From positions 62,001 through 126,000 of the forward strand of contig CAISYC010000013.1 of NCBI GenBank assembly GCA_903889565.1: 64,000 nucleotides of DNA, given 5' to 3'. Positions 17,874 to 26,464 of this stretch are shown one piece after another (the stretch's first letter is position 1; the number at the start of each line of letters is the position of its first letter). Under the pieces are notes generated by a model. The model saw nothing but the letters and a program-made list of their open reading frames with translations. It ran no database searches and was not told the DNA's origin. This stretch comes from an uncultured beta proteobacterium (GTDB taxonomy: Bacteria; Pseudomonadota; Gammaproteobacteria; Burkholderiales; SG8-41). Made by a program: the position numbers and the translations under genes.

Positions 17874-18758
17874 ATGACTGAACACACCGCCTATCGCGTC
17901 GTACATGAGACGCGCTACACCTACTCCGATACCGTCACCAGCGCGCATCAGCTGGGCCATCTGCGGCCGCGCGCAACACCGTGGCAGAAGATCAAGTCGC
18001 ACAAGCTGATCATCGCGCCGAAGCCGGTTGAGCAAGTCATCGGCAACGATTATTTCGGCAACGAAGTGCTGCGCTTCATGATCGACACGCCGCACGACGA
18101 ATTGACCGTGCGCGCTGAATCGGTGGTCGATGTCGAATCGCATGCGCCGGATGCGGCGGCCGGCTCCCCCGAATGGGAGCAAGGCCGTCTAGCCCCCGGT
18201 GTATGGGGGCCGGCAGTCGATCTCGATATCGAGGAATTCCGCGTGCCGTCGCCGATGGCGCCGGTGTCCGACGAGGCGCTTGAATACGGACGCGCCAGCT
18301 TCACCAGCGGACGGCCGTGGCTGGAAGCGATGCTCGACCTGACCACGCGTATCCAGAAGGATTTTGTCTACGATCCGAAGGCGACCACCGTCACGACCAA
18401 GGTCAGCGAAGTGTTCGCGCTGCGGCGCGGCGTCTGTCAGGATTTCGCCCACCTCATGATCAGCTGCCTGCGTTCGCTCGGATTGCCCGCGCGTTATGTC
18501 AGCGGCTATATTCTGAACCGGCCGAAGCAGGGCGCAGCACGCGTGGTCGGCGCCGACGCATCACACGCGTGGGTGGCAGGGCATTGCCCGGAGCACGGCT
18601 GGATCGCATTCGATCCGACCAACGGCAAACTCGCCGACATCGAGTTCATTACGCTGGGCTGGGGGCGCGAGTTTTCCGACGTTACGCCGCTGCGCGGTGT
18701 GGTGCTGGGCGCCGCGACGCAAACGCTGGCGGTCGAAGTGAAGGTGCAGCCGCTGTAA
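17874..18758 (+). CDS. Transglutaminase family protein
   Basis: Stand-alone transglutaminase-like cysteine enzyme of 294 aa. It has the N-terminal beta domain (VVHETRYTYSDTV, LGHLRPRATP) and a complete triad Cys188 (RRGVCQDFAH), His231 (DASHAWVAG) and Asp247 (IAFDPTNG). It lies 5 nt after the ATP-grasp/alpha-E fusion and is therefore its operon partner. Family members of this neighbourhood are thought to be peptidases or amide-transferring enzymes; the substrate is not known. No signal peptide is visible, so it is likely cytosolic. Confidence 0.93.
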   Translation: MTEHTAYRVVHETRYTYSDTVTSAHQLGHLRPRATPWQKIKSHKLIIAPKPVEQVIGNDYFGNEVLRFMIDTPHDELTVRAESVVDVESHAPDAAAGSPEWEQGRLAPGVWGPAVDLDIEEFRVPSPMAPVSDEALEYGRASFTSGRPWLEAMLDLTTRIQKDFVYDPKATTVTTKVSEVFALRRGVCQDFAHLMISCLRSLGLPARYVSGYILNRPKQGAARVVGADASHAWVAGHCPEHGWIAFDPTNGKLADIEFITLGWGREFSDVTPLRGVVLGAATQTLAVEVKVQPL

Positions 18759-18764
18759 ACCGTC

Positions 18765-19199
18765 TCAGGATCGCGCGCGGAGGATTTCCTCGCGCCGGCT
18801 CGATTCGGCGACGAATTCCTCGAGGTCGGGATCGAGCGCGTTGCGCGCCGATACCATGCCGACCACGCTGCCATTCTCGAGTACCGGCACGTGGCGAAAA
18901 CCGTTCTCATGCATTATCAGCAGGGCAAAGCCGAACGATTTGTCGGGGCTGACGGTCTGCGGATCCCGCGTCATCACCTCGGAGAGCCGGGTCGTGCGCG
19001 CATCGCGGTCGAGTGCAATCACCCGCGACACCGCATCGCGCTCGGTAAAGATGCCGACCAGACGATTGTCGTCGATCACCATGACCGCACTCGTGCGCGC
19101 CTTGCTCATGCGTTTGGCCGCCGCTCTGACGGTGGTGTCCGGCGGCGCGGTGAGAATCTTCTTTCGTTCCATGACGTCGCGAACGCGTTGGCTGTACAT
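18765..19199 (-). CDS. CBS domain-containing protein
   Basis: Small protein of 144 aa consisting of two CBS motifs: VRDVMERKKILTAPPDTTVRAAAKRM with VGIFTERDAV, and LSEVMTRDPQTVSP with VGMVSARNAL. CBS pairs bind adenosyl nucleotides and act as energy sensors. Start at 19199 (ATG) is preferred because the conserved sequence begins within 10 residues and a G-rich ribosome-binding stretch precedes it; the frame remains open upstream. Two FNR/ANR-like boxes lie 120 and 176 nt upstream, suggesting low-oxygen induction. It converges on the transglutaminase gene with a 6-nt gap. Confidence 0.88.
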   Translation of the reverse strand: MYSQRVRDVMERKKILTAPPDTTVRAAAKRMSKARTSAVMVIDDNRLVGIFTERDAVSRVIALDRDARTTRLSEVMTRDPQTVSPDKSFGFALLIMHENGFRHVPVLENGSVVGMVSARNALDPDLEEFVAESSRREEILRARS

Positions 19200-19319
19200 G
19201 CGGCCCCCCGGGCAGTCATATTTTGATTGCGAGCCGCCTCGCTGACCGACTGCCAATGGCGTGATGCGGTCGCGCAGGGCGCTGAACCGGAATGCTAGCG
19301 ACATGCCTGCAGCACCGAT

Positions 19320-19333
19320 TTGACGTATATCAA
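19320..19333. promoter_or_regulatory. FNR/ANR-like binding site
   Basis: TTGACGTATATCAA matches the FNR consensus TTGAT-N4-ATCAA at 9 of 10 defined positions. It lies about 120 nt upstream of the CBS-domain gene start, in the gap shared with the divergent oxygenase-like gene. Strand of action is undetermined. Confidence 0.5.
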
Positions 19334-19374
19334 ACGTCAAGTGCGCGCTGCCGGTTTGGCGCCTGACGCTGCGT

Positions 19375-19388
19375 TTGATCTAACGCAA
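19375..19388. promoter_or_regulatory. Second, weaker FNR/ANR-like site
   Basis: TTGATCTAACGCAA has a perfect left half-site and a degenerate right half-site (8 of 10 defined positions). It lies 60 nt upstream of the gene at 19449 and 55 nt from the better site. Confidence 0.3.
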
Positions 19389-19448
19389 GTTCGCGCGTCA
19401 GCGCTTCGGTAATGATGGTCGCTTCGCCGGCTATGTTCAGGTTTTCCC

Positions 19449-20174
19449 ATGCCCTCGGTCATTGAAGAACATGTGCTCTACCAGATCGCCAATGCGCGCA
19501 TCCGCGAATATCCGTTTCCGCATATTTATGTGGAACGGATTTTTCCGGAACACTTCTATGCGCAATTGCGCGCCAACTGGCCGGACGACAGGGCCTTCGT
19601 GCCGCTGGGCGATACCGGGCGCGTGCCGAAGGGCGCTTATCCTGAACGCTTCGTGCTGCCGGTCACCCAGGACGGCATCGCCACGCTGACACCGGAACGG
19701 CGCGCCTTCTGGACCGACTTCGCGTCATGGTTTGCCGCGCAAAACTTTTGCCTGTCGATGATCGACAAATTCGAGCCTTATGTGCGGCGGCGGCTCGGCA
19801 GCGATCTTGAGCAGTGCGGTTTCGGCGCCGATGCGCTGGCCGTGCGCGATCTGACCAATTACAGCATCGGCCCGCACACCGACGCGCCGCACCGTCTGGT
19901 CACCATGCTGTTCTATTGCCCGCAAGACGACAGCCGGCCGCATCTGGGCACTTCGATTTACTGGCCGCTTGATTCCGAATTCCGCTGCCGCGGCGGTCCG
20001 CATTATCCGTTCGAGCGTTTCAAGAAGATCACCACCATGCAGTACAAACCGAACACGCTGTTCGCCTTTTTCAAGGACGAAAGCTCGTTTCATGGCGTCG
20101 AGCCGATCCCGGACGCCCACTGCATTCGCGATCTGATTCTCTATGACGTCCGCGTGATGGGAACCGACCGCTAG
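19449..20174 (+). CDS. 2OG-Fe(II) oxygenase-like protein
   Basis: Protein of 241 aa with the facial triad expected of a double-stranded beta-helix Fe(II)/2-oxoglutarate enzyme: His143-x-Asp145 (GPHTDAPHR), His215 (SSFHGVEPI) and a candidate 2OG-binding Arg227. The N-terminus (ANARIREYPFPHIYVERIFP) resembles prolyl-hydroxylase-like proteins linked to nucleotide-sugar or glycan loci. ATG at 19449 follows AGGTTTTCCC. It stands alone between the divergent CBS gene and rdgC. Substrate is unknown. Confidence 0.75.
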   Translation: MPSVIEEHVLYQIANARIREYPFPHIYVERIFPEHFYAQLRANWPDDRAFVPLGDTGRVPKGAYPERFVLPVTQDGIATLTPERRAFWTDFASWFAAQNFCLSMIDKFEPYVRRRLGSDLEQCGFGADALAVRDLTNYSIGPHTDAPHRLVTMLFYCPQDDSRPHLGTSIYWPLDSEFRCRGGPHYPFERFKKITTMQYKPNTLFAFFKDESSFHGVEPIPDAHCIRDLILYDVRVMGTDR

Positions 20175-20234
20175 GGCGTCCGGCGGAAATCAAATGTGGC
20201 GCAACGCGCGCTGTTCGCGGCGGACGAGTGTCCG

Positions 20235-20240
20235 TATAAT
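20235..20240 (+). promoter_or_regulatory. Candidate -10 element of rdgC
   Basis: A perfect TATAAT is placed 19 nt before the rdgC ATG. No convincing -35 is seen at the usual spacing, so this may be an activator-dependent promoter or a chance match. Confidence 0.4.
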
Positions 20241-20258
20241 GCGACGTTTTTTGCCGCC

Positions 20259-21161
20259 ATGTGGATCAAGAATCTCGTCGTATACCGGCTGCCCGCGAAA
20301 TGCCCCGTGGAAGCCGAAGCGCTGGAGCGCAAGCTCGGCGAGCAGCCGCTGCAGGCCTGCGGCGGTTATCAGATGGAAAGCCGCGGTTGGGTAGCGCCGC
20401 GGGAAGAAGGTATTTTTCTGCACACGCAGAATCGCAACTGGCTGCTGGCGCTGGGGGTCGAGCAGAAACTGCTGCCGGCTTCAATCATCCGCCAGCAGAC
20501 GCAGGAGCGCGCCGACAAGATTGCGCGCAATCAGGCGCATCCGGTCGGGTGCAAGCAGATGCGCGACATCCGCGACGAGGTCACCAACGAATTGATGCCG
20601 CGCGCGCTGGCGCGCCGGCGTCTGACCCATTGCTGGATCGATGCGATCAACGGCTGGCTGGTGGTCGATGCGGCCGCCGATGCCGGCGCCGAACAATTCA
20701 TGGAGGCACTGCGCCGCAGCGAGGATGCATTCACGGTGCCGCGGCTCGAAGCCCAGCGTTCGCCGGCGGCGGCGATGGCCGAGTGGCTGGTCAATGGCGC
20801 CGCGCCCGCCGGTTTCACGATTGACCAGGACCTGGAATTGCGCGCCGCCGATGCGAGCAAGGCGACGGTGCGTTACGCCCGGCATAATCTTGACGGAAAG
20901 GAAATCCGCGATCACATCACGGCCGGCAAGACCGTGGTGAAGCTGGGCCTCACATGGAACGACAAGATTTCGTTCATTCTGACCGAGCAGCTGCAGATCA
21001 AGCGGGTGACTTTTCTCGACATCCTGCGCCGTGAATCCGATTCGCAGGTCGAGGACGAAGACGAACAGTTTGAAATTGATTTTGCCCTGATGACCGGCGA
21101 ACTGGCGCAACTTCTGGAGGCGCTGGTCGAGGCGCTGGGCGGGGAAAAAGTCCGGCGTTGA
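20259..21161 (+). CDS. rdgC: Recombination-associated protein RdgC
   Basis: Nucleoid-associated protein of 300 aa that binds duplex DNA as a ring and restrains RecA. The start is set at the ATG giving MWIKNLVVYRLP, matching the conserved RdgC N-terminus; a longer reading frame exists upstream but lacks homology. Other family segments include LLPASIIRQQ, KQMRDIRDEVTNELMPRA and the C-terminal FDIDFALMTGEL-type stretch. Family length is normal. Monocistronic, and convergent with the DUF1415 gene. Confidence 0.95.
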   Translation: MWIKNLVVYRLPAKCPVEAEALERKLGEQPLQACGGYQMESRGWVAPREEGIFLHTQNRNWLLALGVEQKLLPASIIRQQTQERADKIARNQAHPVGCKQMRDIRDEVTNELMPRALARRRLTHCWIDAINGWLVVDAAADAGAEQFMEALRRSEDAFTVPRLEAQRSPAAAMAEWLVNGAAPAGFTIDQDLELRAADASKATVRYARHNLDGKEIRDHITAGKTVVKLGLTWNDKISFILTEQLQIKRVTFLDILRRESDSQVEDEDEQFEIDFALMTGELAQLLEALVEALGGEKVRR

Positions 21162-21192
21162 AACCGCTGGCCGTCAAAACGCCGGCGCGGGC

Positions 21193-21801
21193 TTAGACGA
21201 ACCAGAGCTCGCGCCAGCCCTCATGGCCGAGGCGGCGCATCGTCGCAATATTACGGTAGAAAATGGCGGCGGCATGCGGAAACGCGGCGACCGCGCGATC
21301 GATGCTCGACTCGCGCAGCAGATGCAGCGTCGGGTAGGGCGAACGATTGGTGAAGTTTTCAATGTCGTCCTGCAGGCTGCCGGCAAATTCGTATGCCGGA
21401 TGCAGGCTGGCGATCTGAAAAATGCCGTCGAAACCCAGGTTGCGGAGCGCAGCGTCGGCTTCGGCGATGAAGAAGTGGTAATCGACGAATCCGTTCATCG
21501 TGTCCGGATGGATCAGGAGCGTGGTTTCAAGTTCGGCGGGATCGGCTTGTGCAAGCAGCAGCAGTTCATGCCCAAGCTCGTTTAGCAGTTCATCGGCATC
21601 GGCAGCCGCGGTCACGGCAAAGCGGATCTGTTTTTTGCGGTAAACGGCATTCGCGAACGGGCAGAGATTGAGCCCGATGACGGCGCGCTCAAGCCAGCGT
21701 CGGGTGGCAGCAACGCATGCGTCGTCGATTGCCGCAGTGCACGGTGTCAATACTGTGCTTGTCGCGCCGGTGATTGCAGACGATGGCGCGGGCATGTTCA
21801 A
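21193..21801 (-). CDS. DUF1415 domain-containing protein
   Basis: Conserved hypothetical protein of 202 aa. The DUF1415 core begins with TRRWLERAVIGLNLCPFANAVYRKKQIRF and contains DYHFFIAEADAALRNLGFDGIFQIASLHPAY and NRSPYPTLHLLRE. The function is not known. Its start overlaps the stop of the cysteine-cluster gene by 4 bp (ATGA), so the two form an operon. No signal peptide or membrane segments are apparent. Confidence 0.9.
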   Translation of the reverse strand: MNMPAPSSAITGATSTVLTPCTAAIDDACVAATRRWLERAVIGLNLCPFANAVYRKKQIRFAVTAAADADELLNELGHELLLLAQADPAELETTLLIHPDTMNGFVDYHFFIAEADAALRNLGFDGIFQIASLHPAYEFAGSLQDDIENFTNRSPYPTLHLLRESSIDRAVAAFPHAAAIFYRNIATMRRLGHEGWRELWFV

Positions 21802-22100
21802 AGGCCGCCGCGTGCGCGTTCATCAAGGCAGTCATGATCGCCGGCCGCGTAATCGCGACAGATCACCGGCCGTATCGCATAGATGCCGCATCGATGGGTT
21901 TTGCGGTCGAGTGCGGCGCACCAGCCGTCGTCAAGCCGTTTCATGATGAGCCCGCCCCAGGCATCGACCTCGGTCAGTGCGGGCGGGATGTCCTCGTCGC
22001 CGATCAGCATGACTTCAAGTTTGCAGCAACAGGCCTTGCAGGAGGCGCAGGTAATCGCCGGCTGCCGGGGAGCCGCGGTGGCATCGTTGGTGGAATTCAT
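21798..22100 (-). CDS. YkgJ family cysteine cluster protein
   Basis: Small protein of 100 aa with the zinc/iron-chelating cysteine cluster: CASCKACCCKLEV near the N-terminus and CAALDRKTHRCGIYAIRPVICRDYAAGDHDC in the C-terminal half. ATG at 22100 was selected because it precedes the cluster by a short leader; no strong ribosome-binding site is visible and 17 codons remain open upstream. It is coupled to the DUF1415 gene. Such proteins are predicted Fe-S or zinc proteins of unknown role. Confidence 0.85.
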   Translation of the reverse strand: MNSTNDATAAPRQPAITCASCKACCCKLEVMLIGDEDIPPALTEVDAWGGLIMKRLDDGWCAALDRKTHRCGIYAIRPVICRDYAAGDHDCLDERARGGL

Positions 22101-22216
22101 GAAGGGGCCAGAGTATACGTCGTTCTGCGCAATCGGGGCGCCCCCGCGCATTGCACGCCTATTGCGGTCAGGAGATTACTCCGGACGCGCTCGATGCCAC
22201 ATTGCGCTTGATTCGG

Positions 22217-23695
22217 TCAGGACGCGACTGCGGACGGGGCGGCCGCACGCATGAAAGCGACGTAGAAAACGGCTCCCAGTGTCGCGCCGATCGCCCAGCC
22301 CCAATCGCCGACATCGAACATGAGCCCGGTCTTGCCGGCCAGCGCGAGGCCGATCGAGACCAGACCCGACAGGCCCAGCGCGCAAAGCGCGCGCAGGTTC
22401 CAGCCGCCGCGATAATGCAGGCCGCACTGCGGCGACATCGTGTAGAGATCGGCCGTGTTGACCAGCTGGCGCTTCACCAGATAATAGTCGGCGACCATGA
22501 TCCCGTACATCGGGCCCAGCACGGAGCCGAACAGACTGACGAATACCGTGATTGCAGCGGGCGAGCCGACGAACAGCCACGGGCAGACCGCTACCGAGAG
22601 TATCGAGGTGATAAGGCCGCCTTTTTTGAAATCGATGTAGCGCGGGGCGAGATTGGCGATGTCGTAGGCTGGTGAGACAAAATTGGCGACGATGTTGATG
22701 CCCATGGTGGCGACAATGAAAGTCAGACTGCCTGCCAGAACGACGAATTTGTTGTCTATCCGCTCGACGATCGCCACCGGATCCATGATGGCTACGCCAA
22801 AAGCGCCGACGGTGCCGGCGGTGACGATCACGGTGACGATCGAGAAAACGACAAAATTCACCGGCAGCCCCCATAAATTACCTCTGCGCATCGCAGCTTC
22901 GGATTTGCCGAAACGGGCGAAGTCGCCGAAGTTGAGCAGCAGTGCGGAAAAATAAGCCACCACCAGCATGGCCGCATTGGCGCTTTCCCACACAACGTCG
23001 CCGCCGGTGAGATGCTTGTCGCCGAGCTGAAGCGAGAGGCTGCCGAGGCCGGACTTCGACAGTATCCAGATCGCCAGCGCAAACATCATGACGTAGACCG
23101 CGGGGCCGCAGAAATCGATGAAATGACGGATGGTTTCCATGCCGCGCTGGAAGATCATCAGCTGCGTGATCCACATGAACAGAAACGACACCCAGCCCAG
23201 CGTGCTTAGCCCGAACACGCTGTCATGCGTGTAGGCGGCGGTCGCCGGGATGAAGGTGACCAGCAGCACCTGTACCGCTTTCGAGGCAAGATAGGTCTGC
23301 ACCCCGTACCAGACGATGCCGATAATGCCGCGGATCAGTGCGGCGAGGTTGGCGCCCATCACGCCGAAGGAGATGCGCGCCATCACGGGGTAGGGGATGC
23401 CGTATTTCTGCGACGGTTTGCCGATCAGGTTCATCAGTTGATAGACGATCAGGATGCCGACCGTCATGGCAAACAGCACCTGCCAGCCGTTTAGGCCGAG
23501 GAAGAACAGGCTGGCTGCAAATGTGTAGCCGCCGACGCTGTGCACGTCGGACATCCACATCGCGAACAGATCGTAGGTGCCCCAGCTGCGGCGTTCCGGC
23601 GGCAGCGGCGCGAGATCTTCGTTGTAGAGTCGCGCGTCGGTGGCCGGCGTTGCCGTCGGCGAAACCGCAGCGCTGATGGCGGGATCTGCTTTCAT
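22217..23695 (-). CDS. NCS1 family nucleobase:cation symporter
   Basis: Inner-membrane transporter of 492 aa with about 12 hydrophobic segments. The N-terminal WGTYDLFAMWMSDVHSVGGYTFAASLF and GKPSQKYGIPYPVMAR are NCS1 signatures (Mhp1, PucI, CodB relatives). Start ATG 23695 was taken rather than GTG 23701, which lies two codons earlier. It is the last gene of the minus-strand uraD-uraH-M20 group but is separated from the M20 gene by 259 nt, so may have its own promoter. Context suggests uptake of allantoin, urate breakdown products or another purine/hydantoin; substrate is inferred. Confidence 0.92.
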   Translation of the reverse strand: MKADPAISAAVSPTATPATDARLYNEDLAPLPPERRSWGTYDLFAMWMSDVHSVGGYTFAASLFFLGLNGWQVLFAMTVGILIVYQLMNLIGKPSQKYGIPYPVMARISFGVMGANLAALIRGIIGIVWYGVQTYLASKAVQVLLVTFIPATAAYTHDSVFGLSTLGWVSFLFMWITQLMIFQRGMETIRHFIDFCGPAVYVMMFALAIWILSKSGLGSLSLQLGDKHLTGGDVVWESANAAMLVVAYFSALLLNFGDFARFGKSEAAMRRGNLWGLPVNFVVFSIVTVIVTAGTVGAFGVAIMDPVAIVERIDNKFVVLAGSLTFIVATMGINIVANFVSPAYDIANLAPRYIDFKKGGLITSILSVAVCPWLFVGSPAAITVFVSLFGSVLGPMYGIMVADYYLVKRQLVNTADLYTMSPQCGLHYRGGWNLRALCALGLSGLVSIGLALAGKTGLMFDVGDWGWAIGATLGAVFYVAFMRAAAPSAVAS

Positions 23696-23954
23696 GTGCA
23701 CGGTTTACCGGGGAAGTCCGCGATCCAATCAGCTGGCGGGCGATGCGGCGAAGAACGCAGGAATCGTACCCAGCTTCATGAGCTGACCGGCGCCGCGTTT
23801 TGCCGCCGCGTCGAGCGCAGGCGGGCGCGCGTGAGGTGGCTGGCTTTGTCGTGCTGTGTGCTGAAACGGTGCGGCCCGAGGCCATGGTGCATTGTCCGGG
23901 TGCGAAACGGGGACAAATGCGGCGGCCGGCGCGGGTGTCGAAGCGGCGGGAACG

Positions 23955-25202
23955 CTATTCAGTGCCGAGCAGATCGGCGAGCGCGCCGGCGACGACATGG
24001 GTCGCCTTGCGCAAATCTTCGAGCAGCAGATTTTCGTCGGCGCGCTTGGCGTTCGATTCAGGGATTGTGCGCGGGCCGGCGCCATAGAGCACGATCGGGC
24101 AGCCGGCTTCGCCATACAGGCGGGCGTCGGTATAGAGGGGCACGCCGACGGCGGGAATATCCTCGCCGAGAATGCGTTTGGCATGCTGCTGCAGAACGCC
24201 GACGAGCTTTTCGTGGCCGGGCAATGGCGTCAGCGCCTTGGACAGCAGCAGGCGACGGATTTCGACGCGGATACCGGCAAGCGGTGCGGCCACGCCTTCG
24301 ATCAGCGCGCGCAGCGCAGCTTCGACCTCAGCCGGTTTTTCTTCCGGAATCATGCGGCGGTCAAGTTTGAACACGACCTTGTCCGGCACCACATTGGTAT
24401 TGATGCCACCGGAAATAAGGCCGACGTTCAAAGTTGGATGAGTGATGCCGGCCACCCGCGAGGTGATTTTGCGGTATTCGGCGGCCTGCCCGTACAGCGC
24501 GTTCAACAGGGTGACCGCCGCCTGCAGCGCGTCGTGGCCGGTTTCCGGCATCGCCCCGTGCGCAGCCTTGCCATGCACGGTGACTTCAAGTTGCAGGCAG
24601 CCGTTATGCGCGGTCACGATCGAATACGAGAAACCCGGGCCGATCGCCAAATCCGGCTTGGTCAATTGGCGTTCGAGCAGCCAGCCGGGACCGGCGAGGC
24701 CACCGAATTCCTCGTCATAGGTGAAATGCAGTTCGATCGTGCCGTTGAGCGTGGCGCCGGCTGCCGCGGCTTGGCGCAGCGCTTCAAGCGCGAACGTGAA
24801 AGTGGCGATATCGGATTTCGAAACCGCGACGCCTCGCGCATACATGCGGCCGTTTTCGACCACGCCCTCGTAGGGAGGGCGTGTCCAGCCCTCGCCGGGC
24901 GGCACCACGTCGCCGTGGGCATTGAGCGCAATGGTCGGGCCGCCGCTGCCGAAATGGTGGCGCACGACGAGATTGGTCGCGCTGCGCATGCCGTAGTCGT
25001 GCAGAAATGCCGCATCGACCGGATGGCGCTCGACCGTGTAGCCCAGCGCGGTGAGCAGTTGCGCGGCCTTTTCCGCCGCCTGCGCGTTGTCTCCGGGCGG
25101 TGTGTCCGAGGGGACGCGCACGATTTCGCGCAGGAACTCGATCTGCTGCGCATGATGGTCGTCGATCCAGCGATCGAGCGTTGCAATTTGAGCGGGCTTC
25201 AT
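23955..25202 (-). CDS. M20 family metallopeptidase/amidohydrolase (ArgE/DapE-like)
   Basis: Binuclear-zinc amidohydrolase of 415 aa. Zinc ligand motifs are ALNAHGDVVPPGEGW (His and Asp) and FTYDEEFGG (catalytic and ligand Glu), with the dimerisation lid containing GKAAHGAMPETGHDA and later NTNVVPDKV. It is 21 nt downstream of uraH and thus co-transcribed with the allantoin-forming enzymes. Because the operon has no recognised ureidoglycine or ureidoglycolate hydrolase, this enzyme is a candidate for a late step of allantoate breakdown, though homology alone says only that it cleaves an amide or N-acyl bond. Confidence 0.85.
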   Translation of the reverse strand: MKPAQIATLDRWIDDHHAQQIEFLREIVRVPSDTPPGDNAQAAEKAAQLLTALGYTVERHPVDAAFLHDYGMRSATNLVVRHHFGSGGPTIALNAHGDVVPPGEGWTRPPYEGVVENGRMYARGVAVSKSDIATFTFALEALRQAAAAGATLNGTIELHFTYDEEFGGLAGPGWLLERQLTKPDLAIGPGFSYSIVTAHNGCLQLEVTVHGKAAHGAMPETGHDALQAAVTLLNALYGQAAEYRKITSRVAGITHPTLNVGLISGGINTNVVPDKVVFKLDRRMIPEEKPAEVEAALRALIEGVAAPLAGIRVEIRRLLLSKALTPLPGHEKLVGVLQQHAKRILGEDIPAVGVPLYTDARLYGEAGCPIVLYGAGPRTIPESNAKRADENLLLEDLRKATHVVAGALADLLGTE

Positions 25203-25223
25203 GATGGGTAAGCGCGACGCGCC

Positions 25224-25580
25224 TCAGCTGCCGCGATAGGTCGAATAACTCCACGGCGATACCAGCAGCGGCACATGATAGTGTGCCGCCGGGTCGGCGA
25301 TACCGAAGCGGATCGGGATGACATCGAGAAACGGCGGCATCGCCGGTTTCGGCTCGCGCGCGGCAAAGTAGGCGCCGATGTGAAAGGCGAGTTCATAGCG
25401 CCCGCTGGCAAACGCGCTGCCCTCGAGCAGGGGCTTGTCGCTGCGGCCGTCGCTGTTGGTATGGATGGTGGCGAGCAGGCGCATCGTGCCGCCGGCATCG
25501 ATCACGTTGAGGTCGATGCGCACCCCTTCGGCAGGGCCGCCGTAAACGGTGTCGAGCACATGCGTGGTCAGTCTGCCCAT
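25224..25580 (-). CDS. uraH: 5-hydroxyisourate hydrolase
   Basis: Transthyretin-related enzyme of 118 aa that hydrolyses 5-hydroxyisourate to OHCU after urate oxidation. The diagnostic residues are present: His7 in LTTHVLDT, Arg46 in SDGRSDKP, His102 in [10 protein letters not shown] and the C-terminal YRGS tetrapeptide. The start is 2 nt after the uraD stop, so expression is coupled with the next enzyme of the pathway. No signal peptide, so it acts in the cytosol. Confidence 0.95.
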   Translation of the reverse strand: MGRLTTHVLDTVYGGPAEGVRIDLNVIDAGGTMRLLATIHTNSDGRSDKPLLEGSAFASGRYELAFHIGAYFAAREPKPAMPPFLDVIPIRFGIADPAAHYHVPLLVSPWSYSTYRGS

Positions 25581-25582
25581 GT

Positions 25583-26107
25583 TCAGCTCACCTGTTCCGC
25601 GGCCGGCGCCAACAGCGCATCGAGACGCAAGCGGGCGATCGTGAAAACTTCATTAAGCGCGGCCGCGCGTTCAGTCGCCGCATCGTTGGCGAGCCGTCGC
25701 TCAAAGGCGGCAAAGATGCCTTGCTTGTTGTGATTGCGCACGGCGATGATAAACGGATGGCCGAAGCGGCTGCCGTAGGCGCGGTTGAGTTCGTCGATGC
25801 GTTGCATTTCCGCCGGACTCAGCTGTTTGAGGCCGGCACCCGCCTGTTCGGCCTTGGACGCATCGGTGATTTCGCCGGCACGCGCGGCCTGACCTGCCAG
25901 TTCCGGGTGGGCGCGCAGCAGGGCGAGCTGCCGTTCCGGCGCTGCGTGGTTGACGACATCGACCATCGCCGCGTGCAGCGCAGCGACAGTGGCAAACGGA
26001 CGCTGCGCCCAGGCAGCACGCGCGACCCACGGCGAATGTTCGAAAATCTCGCCCAGCTCGGCGGTGAAAGCTTCGACATCCATTCGGTTTAATGCATTCA
26101 AGTCCAT
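25583..26107 (-). CDS. uraD: OHCU decarboxylase
   Basis: Enzyme of 174 aa converting 2-oxo-4-hydroxy-4-carboxy-5-ureidoimidazoline to (S)-allantoin. Family motifs are [22 protein letters not shown] (catalytic His), [18 protein letters not shown] and the C-terminal [13 protein letters not shown] at 26107 is preferred over the upstream in-frame start because the family N-terminus is MDLNALNRM-like. First gene of the uraD-uraH-M20-NCS1 minus-strand group. Its leader contains a GntR-type palindrome and, farther upstream, a sigma-54-like element. Confidence 0.93.
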   Translation of the reverse strand: MDLNALNRMDVEAFTAELGEIFEHSPWVARAAWAQRPFATVAALHAAMVDVVNHAAPERQLALLRAHPELAGQAARAGEITDASKAEQAGAGLKQLSPAEMQRIDELNRAYGSRFGHPFIIAVRNHNKQGIFAAFERRLANDAATERAAALNEVFTIARLRLDALLAPAAEQVS

Positions 26108-26152
26108 CGGGCACCAATTTAGGGCGGACAGGGTCGCCAAGGGTTGATCAGA

Positions 26153-26164
26153 ATTGTATACGGT
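26153..26164. promoter_or_regulatory. GntR-type operator palindrome (uraD side)
   Basis: ATTGTATACGGT matches the common GntR-FCD operator ATTGTATACAAT at 10 of 12 positions, with a perfect left half-site. It lies 46 nt upstream of the uraD start, a position suited to repression. Related sites occur at 41142, 53248 and 53465. Confidence 0.5.
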
Positions 26165-26282
26165 TTGAATGTAAACCAGCCTCAAGGCCCGCCGGCGTGG
26201 CGGAAAATCGTGTCAAAACCTGCAATGAACCAGAGGGAATCACCAATGCTCGGATAAAATACAAATTATCGCCAGATCGTAC

Positions 26283-26297
26283 GCAATAATTATGCCT
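26283..26297 (-). promoter_or_regulatory. Sigma-54-like promoter toward uraD
   Basis: Read on the minus strand the site is AGGCATAATTATTGC. It keeps the invariant GG-N10-GC spacing, GGCA and TTGC, but the first base is A instead of T. Predicted transcription would start near 26271, about 165 nt before uraD. A TGCACC half-site lies upstream at 26341-26346. This is weaker than the elements at 40202, 41407 and 53278. Confidence 0.45.
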
Positions 26298-26464
26298 TCG
26301 CTGCCTGTTTTTCCGTGGCATACGGCGACGGAACGATTCTTGCACCAATTCAGCCAAATGCACATGCCATTCATCCACCCGCGCGCGGATTCGTCCGGCG
26401 CGCGATGCCACAGAATCAACCAACGAAATGCCGCCGCGCCGCCCGCCCTTCGCGGAGATTGTTC

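Larger units (their letters stand above)
26108..26464. other. Divergent intergenic control region uraD / allantoate amidohydrolase
   Basis: This 357-nt gap separates the minus-strand uraD operon from the plus-strand allantoate amidohydrolase operon. It contains the GntR-type palindrome (26153), the sigma-54-like element (26283) and AT-rich stretches around 26252-26292, and no convincing gene. No clear promoter for the plus-strand operon was found. Confidence 0.6.

Noticed and set aside
23729-24184. Open minus-strand frame of 151 codons between NCS1 and M20 genes
   Set aside because: It overlaps the end of the M20 gene in another frame and its Pro/Ala/Ser-rich sequence has shadow-ORF character.
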